Below, piece by piece: positions 43,403-51,600 of a DNA stretch of 64,000 bases. How positions within the stretch are numbered: the first letter of the stretch is position 1; every line of letters begins with the position of its first letter. Below the pieces are notes generated by a model that ran no database searches, was not told the origin of the DNA, and saw only the letters and a program-made list of their open reading frames with translations. The stretch comes from an uncultured Bacteroidia bacterium (lineage in GTDB: Bacteria; Bacteroidota; Bacteroidia; Bacteroidales; CAJPTX01). The stretch is taken from NCBI GenBank assembly GCA_947252645.1, contig CAMXWF010000002.1, positions 124,001 through 188,000 on the forward strand, given 5' to 3'. Made by a program: the position numbers and the translations under genes.

Positions 43403-46077
43403 AACCGCTCGCTAAGGTCACTACGAGCTCCCTGTGGCTCTGCTGTTGCCTAGGAGGCCTCTTGGGGCTTCTGTCCGAGAGGAGCAGCGCGCAGGTTTAC
43501 GTGCAGGGGCGGGTATTCGACTCTGCAGCTCGGCCGGTTGCGTTTGCCCAGGTTCAGCTCTTGCTTCCTGGCGCCAAGCTCCCCTACGAGTTTGGCCAAT
43601 CCACCGCGAAGGGCACTTTCCGCCTAAAGGCTAAGCCTGGGGTTAGCTCCACCCTAGAGATCCGGGCCTTGGGGCTAGAGACCTTTTCCCTCACCGTGCA
43701 AGCCCCCAATGGGCCCGAGGGCACAGTAGATTTGGGAGGAATCCTGCTCCAGCCCCACTACCAGGAGATCCACGAGGTGCATGTCGAGGGCTTCAAGCCG
43801 TTGGAACGCCGTAAGGACACCATGGTCTATCGGGTGGCCGCCTTCGCCCAGGGTAATGAGAAGAGCATCGGGGAGGTAATCAGTAAAATGCCAGGCCTCA
43901 AGGTGACCCCCGAGGGAGCTATTACCTACTTGGGGCGCGAAGTGGAGAAGGTCATGGTGAGCGGGGCCGATATGTTTGGGCGCGGCTACCAGATGCTAAC
44001 CCGCAACCTTAATCCCAATGCCGTGCAGGAGGTGCAGGTGCTGGAGCATTTTGAGGAGAACCGCTTTCTTCGCTCTATGCGCAAGAGTGAGCGGGTGGCC
44101 ATTAACCTCGAGCTCGGCAGGGGGAAAGGGCAGGTTATGGGGACTATCCGGGGGGCCTATGGCTATCGCCACGCCCACGATGCCCAGCTCTCGTTGGTCG
44201 GCGTGTTTAGCCACCTGCAGTGGTCCCTCTTGGCCAATAGCAATCAGGTGGGTAGCTCCCCCATTGCGACCAATTCTGGCTGGATGACCCCAACAGGGCT
44301 CAGCGACATGGCCGGCGGAGAACTCGCACGCCTCTCCCAGAGTAACGCCAGCGCGCTCGCCTTTATCACCAAGGTGCAAGGGGCCTCAGCACCGATAAGG
44401 CAAGCCAGGAGCCGACGCAACATGTCGCACATGCTCTCCCTCGGCTCCGTCTATACCCCTAGCAGCAAGTTTAGGCTCAAAGCCAATGTGGCCGGCCAGT
44501 TTGAAAACGACCGCTTTAACAACCAGCTCCATAGCCAGGTCCGCGTGCGTGGGCTAGACTTCACGCGCGACCAGCTCAGCGCCCGCAAGGAACAGAACGC
44601 CCTAGCAGGGGCGCGGCTTACCCTCGATGGACAACTCTACGCTCTGGCCGATTGGCACTACGACGGCGGCTACGCCTTTACCAACACCCAGAGCCACGCC
44701 GTCACTACCACACACGCCGCCACGCTCGATGAGCAGCTCCGGGGCGTTTGGCAGCGCACGGACCACACCTTCCTCTACACCCAGAGCTTCGACTCGCTCG
44801 GCATCCTGCGTGGAGGCCTCTTCTGGCAGAGCCAGTGGATGCTGCCCACCTATACCGCTACGGCCACCGGGCGCGTACCCGTGGGCTTGATTGGGGCAGA
44901 GCCCGTCTCCACCGATTATCGGCAGGCCGACCACACGGGCCAAATGCGCTGGATCTATCTGGCCCCCACACGCCACGGCTTCTCCGGCAACATCCAGCTC
45001 GGCGGCACCTTTAGCCAGTTCAACCTGCACGCCCACGACTATTGGACCCACGCCACTTACCATGGCCTCCAAACCGCCGAGGTCTACCTAGGGGGTGCAC
45101 TCAGCTATACCTACGGCCCCTTTAAGGCCCTGCTAAACCTGGTGGCCCAAACCAATCGCCAGAAGCTTCTTGGAGAGGCCACCTCGCCCTTGCCCCACTG
45201 GAAACTCTTCCCTGTACCCTCCTTGACCCTCCAGGTCTCTTCTGGCCCACAGCTCGGGGTGCTGAGCTACTCGTACAACACCACGGCTAGCGGACTCCTC
45301 GAAATGCTCCCCGATACCCTTCTTACCGGCTTCCGCTTCCAGCAACAGGGGCGTCCCGGCTTTCACTACCACTACGGTCACAACCTCATGGCCTTCTACT
45401 CCTACGGCCTCCCTACGGCTAGGATTGCCTTCCAGGCCTGGCTGCTCTACAACATCAACCTGAAGCCCATTACCACCGCCACGATGCTCTCGGCCAATCG
45501 CTCGCTCACCATCCTCGTTACGGGGCGCAAGCACGACATGCTCCTAGCCAAGGCCAATGTCGACTTCTACATCGCACCGCTTTTCACCAACTTACGCCTC
45601 TTTGTAGAGGCCCAGCGCAGCCACTATGGCCAATGGATCAACGAGAACTACTACCCACTGACCCACGACCATCTCTACGCCGATCTAAGCCTACGCACGG
45701 CCTTTCAACACGTGGTGGACATCATGCTCGGGGCCACCTGGGAAACCTCCTATTTGCGAGGTCACGACCGCACCCTCCTGCACTCCATGACCCAGTATGC
45801 CGATCTCATCTTCAATATCGGCCCCGTGCAGCTCCGCGTCACGGGCGACCGACAGGAGGTGGGGCTAACGAAAATGCACGACAACGCCATCTACTTCCTA
45901 GACGCCGAGCTGCAGTGGACGCTCCTCCGCAAGCGCCTCACCCTCTTTGTCAACGGACGAAACCTCCTCAACAGCACTACCTACGCCCACAACAGCACCA
46001 ACCTCGACGAGCAGACCCACATGCGCTATGCTATCGCCCCGCTCCAGGTGATGCTCGGGGCCATGTGGCAGTTCTAG
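43399..46077 (+). CDS. TonB-dependent-receptor-like outer-membrane protein with carboxypeptidase-regulatory-like domain
   Basis: An 892-residue protein with signal peptide (KVTTSSLWLCCCLGGLLGLL, cleavage after SSAQ near 33). Next is a carboxypeptidase-regulatory-like beta-sandwich (VYVQGRVFDSAARPVAFAQV, about 33-115), a plug-like domain (SIGEVISKMPGLKVTPEGAI, near 155-230, with VMVSGADMFGRGY) and a long beta-barrel to the C-terminal aromatic residue F (AMWQF). No TonB box is obvious. This is the usual partner of GLPGLI proteins. It starts at GTG within GTGA overlapping the GLPGLI stop. Transport substrate unknown. Confidence 0.85.
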   Translation: MKPLAKVTTSSLWLCCCLGGLLGLLSERSSAQVYVQGRVFDSAARPVAFAQVQLLLPGAKLPYEFGQSTAKGTFRLKAKPGVSSTLEIRALGLETFSLTVQAPNGPEGTVDLGGILLQPHYQEIHEVHVEGFKPLERRKDTMVYRVAAFAQGNEKSIGEVISKMPGLKVTPEGAITYLGREVEKVMVSGADMFGRGYQMLTRNLNPNAVQEVQVLEHFEENRFLRSMRKSERVAINLELGRGKGQVMGTIRGAYGYRHAHDAQLSLVGVFSHLQWSLLANSNQVGSSPIATNSGWMTPTGLSDMAGGELARLSQSNASALAFITKVQGASAPIRQARSRRNMSHMLSLGSVYTPSSKFRLKANVAGQFENDRFNNQLHSQVRVRGLDFTRDQLSARKEQNALAGARLTLDGQLYALADWHYDGGYAFTNTQSHAVTTTHAATLDEQLRGVWQRTDHTFLYTQSFDSLGILRGGLFWQSQWMLPTYTATATGRVPVGLIGAEPVSTDYRQADHTGQMRWIYLAPTRHGFSGNIQLGGTFSQFNLHAHDYWTHATYHGLQTAEVYLGGALSYTYGPFKALLNLVAQTNRQKLLGEATSPLPHWKLFPVPSLTLQVSSGPQLGVLSYSYNTTASGLLEMLPDTLLTGFRFQQQGRPGFHYHYGHNLMAFYSYGLPTARIAFQAWLLYNINLKPITTATMLSANRSLTILVTGRKHDMLLAKANVDFYIAPLFTNLRLFVEAQRSHYGQWINENYYPLTHDHLYADLSLRTAFQHVVDIMLGATWETSYLRGHDRTLLHSMTQYADLIFNIGPVQLRVTGDRQEVGLTKMHDNAIYFLDAELQWTLLRKRLTLFVNGRNLLNSTTYAHNSTNLDEQTHMRYAIAPLQVMLGAMWQF

Positions 46078-46439
46078 CTAGGTATCCAGCTTACGCCTCC
46101 CGGCTCTTCCCAGAATCGATGGGGCGCACCTCCCTCGCGGCTACGTGTAACCTATTGCCCAGAGCATCCGTAAAAACCATAGTCTTAGGGGCGTTGCATG
46201 GATTGCAGTACGAGCGGAAATGTGCAAATTGCCAGTTTGTTTTCGTCAGAATTGCTGCTCCCTAGGGTCTAGCTTCCCCGAGGAAACGTGGGCCCGCGCC
46301 ATTTTACGCCCCGATAGGGTGGCTTTTGTGGCTCTCTCGCCCATTTTAAGGGCACTGAAAATTGTCCACTGCCTACTGACAACTGTATAGGTGGCAGCCC
46401 CGCCAATACTACTCACGACTGGTCATTGGGCACTGACAG

Positions 46440-46470
46440 CTTGAGGGTGTTGCTCGGCAACACCCTCAAG
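46440..46470. repeat. Perfect 13-base stem-loop
   Basis: CTTGAGGGTGTTG (46440-46452) and CAACACCCTCAAG (46458-46470) are perfect complements around a five-base loop CTCGG. No T run follows on either strand, so it is not a textbook terminator. About 360 bases after the TonB-receptor-like gene. Confidence 0.6.
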
Positions 46471-46693
46471 AACCCAAGGAGCGATATTTGGAGCTATGCG
46501 AGCAAACAGGATTCCCTTATTGTCTTCAATAAGTACACACTACGTGTTGAGTCTTAGCCACATAGGCACTCGTTTCTTTGTGCTCGACAGCGTTAATCGT
46601 TCGCATGTCGCAAGTGTTTTGCGGGGGGTTGCGCAGTCTCGCCGAATGGAACCCTATACGTAGCTTATTGACCCCCGTGCTATTAACACTACC

Positions 46694-46741
46694 CCAGCTC
46701 CGTACCAACTCCGCTCCCGAGCGGAGTTGGTACGGAGCTGG
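46694..46741. repeat. Palindromic repeat element, copy B
   Basis: Two perfect 22-base arms (46694-46715 and 46720-46741) around the loop CCCG. The inner 14 bases of each arm, GTACCAACTCCGCT and its complement, are identical to copy A at 11177-11230, where the loop is 26 bases. Both copies lie in intergenic DNA. Confidence 0.8.
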
Positions 46742-46776
46742 TACGGCGAGGGTGCTACGAATGAAAAGATATAGCT

Positions 46777-46810
46777 AAAAAAGGCTCCTGCACCCATGGT
46801 GCAGGAGCCT
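46777..46810 (-). terminator. Rho-independent terminator of tRNA-Glu
   Basis: On the minus strand AGGCTCCTGCACC, loop ATG and GGTGCAGGAGCCT form a perfect 13-base stem followed by a run of T (46777-46782). It begins four bases after the tRNA 3' end. Confidence 0.9.
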
Positions 46811-46813
46811 CCG

Positions 46814-46885
46814 TAGCCCCTAGGAGAATCGAACTCCTATTCCGAGAATGAGAATCTCGTGTCCTAACCGTTAGACGAAAGGGCC
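46814..46885 (-). tRNA. tRNA-Glu (anticodon CTC)
   Basis: The 72-base minus-strand sequence begins GGCCCTTTCGTCTAACGG and ends GGGGCTA, without an encoded CCA. The acceptor stem pairs GGCCCTT with AGGGGCT (two G-T pairs), the anticodon arm is CGAGA-TTCTCAT-TCTCG, giving anticodon CTC (reads GAG, Glu), and the T arm contains GTTCGATTC. A strong terminator follows directly, so it is transcribed alone. Confidence 0.95.
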
Positions 46886-46940
46886 GTCAACAGCATTCCG
46901 AGAGGGTCACTGTGGCGGGTGAGCCACTCGGATGCGATGG

Positions 46941-46948
46941 CAAAGGTA
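46941..46948 (-). promoter_or_regulatory. -7 promoter box of tRNA-Glu
   Basis: The minus strand reads TACCTTTG, a full TAnnTTTG match, 55 bases before the tRNA 5' end. No well-spaced -33 element was found. Confidence 0.4.
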
Positions 46949-47026
46949 GGTATTATTTTCCAATTGGACGTTACCCTGGGTGCGTGGTCCAAGGCTTTTC
47001 ATGTCGAGTGGAGTGCTAGAGGTCTG

Positions 47027-47356
47027 CTATTCAGGCACATAGATTATCTCGCCGTTTTCTAGTTGGTAGGCGATACCCACCCGTTTGCCCCGTGAGGTGG
47101 AGGGGGCGGCGGAGTCCTGCTGCGCGGCCTGATACTTCTCTATTTTGTCACCACGCTTGATGAGGATCTCCATGTTCTCCTGGCCGGGATTTTTGACCAT
47201 GGTGTAATCTTCTTGGCTGAAGACCTCGGTCATATTGAACTTAGTGACCAGGGCCACCATGAGGGCCACGGCAAACACCATGGCCACATCGAAGAGGTTG
47301 GAGAGTAGGGAGGTGGGGTCGGGGTCTTCGTTGAGGAAGTGTCGTCTAGCGCGCAT
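47027..47356 (-). CDS. hmuV: HmuV, DUF2149 membrane protein of the haem operon
   Basis: A 109-residue protein with one membrane helix (LLSNLFDVAMVFAVALMVAL, about 17-38) and a periplasmic tail ending ENGEIIYVPE. This is the DUF2149 family, ExbD-like in size and topology. It follows the MotA/TolQ/ExbB-like gene in hmu operons of Porphyromonas and in CobN-linked metal uptake loci. Its start overlaps the hmuU stop by 11 bases. I infer it forms an ion-driven or energising complex with HmuU and HmuT that serves HmuS. Last gene of the operon. Confidence 0.85.
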   Translation of the reverse strand: MRARRHFLNEDPDPTSLLSNLFDVAMVFAVALMVALVTKFNMTEVFSQEDYTMVKNPGQENMEILIKRGDKIEKYQAAQQDSAAPSTSRGKRVGIAYQLENGEIIYVPE

Positions 47357-47948
47357 CGGCTTGTCGATTGAGGGTGTCGGTGAGGTAGTCGAGCCAGATG
47401 AGTTCTTGCTGGTGGTAGGTGCGCTCTTTCTGGAGGTAGATGTAGCCTATGGCGGCGGCGAACATGCCGAGTACGGTGGTGGCAAAGGCCACCTGCATAT
47501 TGTAGGCCATGCCGGCCACGGCCCCAGTGCTCAGATCCACGAGGGCGGGGCCCATGGGGATAAGCGTTCCCATGAGGCCTAGAATGGGCCCGAACTTGGT
47601 GAGGAGCATGGCTTTGGTGTTGCGCTTTTGCAATTGGAGTTCGTAGCTATTCACCAGGTAGGTGCGTTTCTCGGGCAGGGCGCTGAAAAGGCTGCGGGCT
47701 ATCTGGGGAAAGCCTGGGGTGGTCTGGTCCTTCTCTAGGCCCTGCTGCAAGGTCTGGAGCTGCGCGTGGGCCTCGAGCGTGTGCATGAGGGGCGCATAGC
47801 GGCGCACGAGTTGCTGGTGGCGTCGTCGGGCGGCAAACAGATTGCCTAGCAGGAGGATGGAGAGGAAGAAGAGCAGGAGGAGCCCAACAATCACCGGGAT
47901 GAGGAGACTGTTGGAGATCCAGAACATGATGCTAGTGATGTAGTGCAT
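47346..47948 (-). CDS. hmuU: HmuU, MotA/TolQ/ExbB proton-channel family protein
   Basis: A 200-residue inner-membrane protein: one helix near the N-terminus (SNSLLIPVIVGLLLLFFLSILLL interrupted at about 12-33), a long cytoplasmic stretch, then two helices near 115-135 (LTKFGPILGLMGTLIPMGP) and 150-175 (MAYNMQVAFATTVLGMFAAAI). GLMGTLIPMGPAL with the preceding K-F-G-P is the ExbB/TolQ/MotA signature. Three helices and this motif imply a proton-driven motor subunit. It is 24 bases downstream of hmuT and overlaps hmuV. Confidence 0.88.
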   Translation of the reverse strand: MHYITSIMFWISNSLLIPVIVGLLLLFFLSILLLGNLFAARRRHQQLVRRYAPLMHTLEAHAQLQTLQQGLEKDQTTPGFPQIARSLFSALPEKRTYLVNSYELQLQKRNTKAMLLTKFGPILGLMGTLIPMGPALVDLSTGAVAGMAYNMQVAFATTVLGMFAAAIGYIYLQKERTYHQQELIWLDYLTDTLNRQADAR

Positions 47949-47972
47949 AGGATTGATGAGTTATTGGGGTCG

Positions 47973-48695
47973 TTACTGCCGTTTTCGGTGCGCCCGGTGG
48001 AGTTGCCACCAGTAGGTGAGGAAGACGAGTCCTGCCAGTATGGTCAGGAGGAGCGATGCTTGCCAGAGTGCCGTGTAGTCGGCTGTTGGCCCGTAGGGCG
48101 TGGCCAGGAAGGCGTTGTCTTCTGTAAGCTTGGCTATGAGCATGGTCGCAAAGGCCAATGCGGTGGGTAGCGGCGCGATGAGCGGGCGAGCTTTTACCCA
48201 GCGCAGCAGCTGGGGAGCAAAGATAGTCAGAAGTGCTACCAAGAGGGCCAAGCCCAGGGTGACCCCCTCAAACGACCACCCCGGGAGGGCGTAGAGCAGG
48301 TAGAGGCGCAGGTAGACTAGCGCGGCGAGCCCCCAGGGGGAGGGGGCGCGATACGCGAGCTGGGAGACCACTTGCCCTGCCAGTGCCACGTAGTCGCCAT
48401 GCGGGCGGCGTAGTCGCCATTGAGGGTGGCGCGCAAGGGCCATCTCCAGGGCTGCCAGTAGGAGCAGGAAGTCGAGGGAGAGCAAGAGGAAGAGGTCGTC
48501 TTGTACGGGTTGGCTGGCCAGGTAGGCATCGCACGCTTTCATGCTCACCGTGAGCAGCCACGGGTGGGCTAGCACCACGATGCCGCCATAGAGCAGGGCC
48601 AAGACTACGCGGAGCTTTAGACTCCGCAGGAGCGAGCTCCTCAGCGTGGCCGAGGTCACGCCGAGGAGGCCGAGTGCTAGGAATAGGCCTTTCAT
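47973..48695 (-). CDS. hmuT: HmuT, membrane protein of the haem operon
   Basis: A 240-residue integral membrane protein with about six helices (for example LVLALLYGGIVVLAHPWLL interrupted, LGLALLVALLTIF, TILAGLVFLTYWW) and a very basic C-terminus (HRAHRKRQ). I recognise it by position and topology as HmuT of the hmuYRSTUV operon, not by motifs. Its ATG abuts the hmuS stop without a gap, implying coupled translation. It probably works with HmuU and HmuV in the inner membrane. Confidence 0.75.
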   Translation of the reverse strand: MKGLFLALGLLGVTSATLRSSLLRSLKLRVVLALLYGGIVVLAHPWLLTVSMKACDAYLASQPVQDDLFLLLSLDFLLLLAALEMALARHPQWRLRRPHGDYVALAGQVVSQLAYRAPSPWGLAALVYLRLYLLYALPGWSFEGVTLGLALLVALLTIFAPQLLRWVKARPLIAPLPTALAFATMLIAKLTEDNAFLATPYGPTADYTALWQASLLLTILAGLVFLTYWWQLHRAHRKRQ

Positions 48696-51600
48696 CTACT
48701 TGCGCCTGCGCCGTACGAGGGCCACTACGGCTACTATAGCTGCCAGGGCCAGAGCCAGCCAGAGGTAGGTCAAGCCATGGGTATTACTTGTGCTCGCGCT
48801 TGGTGCTGGGGCCTTTTCCTGCTTGAGTACTTGGGCCTTATTTTGCTGCGTGGGCTGGTCGGGGGATGCCATCTTGAGGGCCTTGTTGAGCTGGGCTTCG
48901 TAGGTGGGCTGCTGGGCCTTTGGCAGTTGTTCCGCGATGTATTGGCGGAGCAGGTGGTTGTCGCAGACCATTTCACTGCACCCCGCGCCGTGTTTTTCCA
49001 TGGTTTGGGCGTGGAGCTGGGCGAGGTTTTTGAGCTGTTCTGGGGAGGCTTTCCACAGCCCTTTGCGCGCGGTTTCCATCATGTAGGCGGTGTAGTCCTG
49101 CAGGGCGGCGGGGTTGACACGGTCGAAGAACTCCCGGACGCCGAGCTTTTTGCTGTCGAGCACGTAGGTGTCGTAGATGGCGTTCCAGAGCTGCTGGTCG
49201 ATCAGGGAGGGTTTCATGACGTTCCAGGCGTAGGTGTTGCGGATAAGCTCGGCGAGGTCGTCGGCGGCGCTGGCGCCCTCCTTGAGGTATTCCTTGATGT
49301 AGGCGGGGTTGAGCAGGGTGGTTCTGGCTTCTATGCCTACGGCCTGCTTGATCTCTTGGTTGCGTACGCGGTGGCGGTTGCGTAGGTCGTTCATGTAGCC
49401 TTCCGGGTCTTTGCCGGTCACGTGCTGTACGGCGAGCGTGAGCCCGCCCATGAATTCGTAGACGTGGTCGAGGCTCAGGGCGCCCCAGGAGTTGCTCTGG
49501 CGCGGCTGTACCACGGCATCGGTGTTGAGCAGGGCGGCCGCGAAGGCGCCCTGGGTGAATTCTCCATAGGACTCCTCTTGCCCGTAGAAGGCGCCCACGT
49601 TGTGGAGGAAGACCTCGGCGATCTCGCTGCGGTCGCTCCACCGGTCGCCGCTTTCCACCATCTCTTGGATGCCCGTGCCGTAGCCGCCGTTGAGCGCGCC
49701 AAAGACTCTGGCCTGGCTAAGTTGTCGGGCTGCGGCTGCGGGTAGCCCTTTCTCGAGGAGGGCCTTTTCCGCGTCGGCCACCCCCTGGGCTACGTTGTTG
49801 TCCCATTGGTTTTTTGGCGCAGCGGCGGCGAGCTGGACGGCCTTTTGGATGAGGAAGAGCCGGCTGGTGGCAATGTCGCGAAGTTGGCCGGAGGTGAGCG
49901 CCACCACGTCGATGCGTGGGCGTCTGAGTTCCTCGTTGGGGATCAGGCGTACGTCGAGCACTCGGTTCATCCGGTCGCGCACTGGCTCTACGCCGAGCAG
50001 GTAGAGGATTTCGGCAATGGTGGTGCCTTGGCTTTCGATGAAGCTGCTGCTCCACAGGGAGAAGCTCACCTTGTGGGGGAATTGGCCGTTGTGTCGTTTT
50101 TGGTAGTCGGCGATGAGTTCGTTGGCCAGCTTTTTGCCGTCTTCCCAGGCTTTGGCCGAGGGGGTGTTTTCGGGATTGATGGAGTAGAGGTTGCGCCCGG
50201 TAGGTAGCACTTGAGGATCCGCAATATAGTCCCCGCCTGGCGATGGGGGCGTGTAGCCGCCTTGCAGCGCGTTGGCCACACTATTTAGCTCTATGGTGGG
50301 GCTCTGGGTCAGCAGGTCGGCGTAGCGGTGTACGTTGGTCACGGCTTGCTTGAGCGTGTGGAGTGCCTCCACGAGCTGCGGGGAGGGCTTGGTGGAGTCG
50401 TTTGCTATGCCCTTGGTATCGGGGCTGTGCAAGGTGTCTGGATGACTGTTTGCTGGATGTTTTGCGGTGGCTGCTCCCATTGCGCCTGCGCTCGGTTTGC
50501 TGGCTGGGTGTCCGTTGGCGGCCCGCTTGGTGGCCGCGGAGATCCCGTCGGGCTTGCCCTGCTGCCGCTGGGCCATTACGGTTTTGAGTGACTTCATGCG
50601 CATGGACTCCTCCAGGCTTCCGCGCTCCTTATGCTCGCTCTGGGCCAGTATGTGCAGCTCGCGGGCGGTGAGCCCTAGGCGCGATAGCTCTGCGGTCACG
50701 TCGACGTGCTGGAGGTGCTGCAAGCGCGCCACGGTGGCCGTGGCCTTGGGGATGTAGTGTCGGCGGTAGTAGGCCTCGTCGCGATACTGCGCCTGGGTTA
50801 TTTTGTTGTTGGCTAGGTCGAGGTAGCAGAGTCCGTAGGCGATGGGGTCGATGCTGAGCAATTTGGCACTGTTGGCTATGCGCTCTTTGCTGAAGGGGAT
50901 ACCGGTGGTGTAGAGCCCGCCGGGGATCTTGGCGTAGGCCAGCTCGCCCACGAAGTCGTCGATGAGCTTAATGTCTTCTCGGGTGTAGGGGACGGAGAGG
51001 TTGGAGTCGAGCTTGAGGTCACGGTGGAACCCCTGCGCCACCGTGGCCTGCTTAATTTTGAGGCTCAGGGCTTGGTCGTCCTGTTCTTTGGCCAGGTATG
51101 TTTCTAGGAGCTTGCTGAACTGGGCCAGCTCTCCTTGTAGCTGAGTGCCCATGAAGGGGGGCACAAGGTAGGAGACCAGCTGCGCGTAGCTGCGCCGCTT
51201 GGCGATGGTGCCCTCGCCGATGTTGGCCGTGGTGTAGTAGTAGATGTGTGGGAGGTCGTTGACCAGACGGTCGGCAAAGTCGGTAGTGGCTAGGGCTATT
51301 TGCTTTCCGGGGATGAACTCTAGGCTGCCGTGCGTGCCGAAGTGTATGAGCGCATCGGCGTGAAAGGCGTTGCGCACCCACAGGTAGGAGGCCAGGTAGG
51401 GGTAGCTGGGTATGGCGATGGCGCCGTGGACCATTTTGAAGTCGTTGGCGCCTGCCCCAGTGCCGAGCTGAGGCAGGAGGGCCACGTTGCCATACTGTAG
51501 GCGGATGATCGCGAGGCCCTCTTGCCCTTCTTGCTGGTAGCGGTAGTATTCGCCGGGTACGGGGCCGTAGCGGTGGGCGATGCTATCTACTATGGCAGGG

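Larger units (their letters stand above)
46078..46813. other. Intergenic region, about 740 bases, rich in inverted repeats
   Basis: Between the TonB-receptor-like gene and tRNA-Glu. It contains a 13-base stem-loop (46440-46470), the second copy of the dispersed palindrome (46694-46741) and the tRNA terminator (46777-46810). No coding frame has family signatures. The GC skew changes sign in or near this stretch. Confidence 0.6.

Noticed and set aside
46440..46470. Stem-loop as terminator of the TonB-receptor-like gene
   Set aside because: It lies about 360 bases downstream and has no T run on either strand; kept as a repeat only.
47027..48695. Idea that HmuT/U/V form an ordinary TonB-ExbB-ExbD system
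   Set aside because: HmuU is ExbB-like, but the small partner is DUF2149 and there is no TonB; gene order after the CobN-like gene matches hmu operons.
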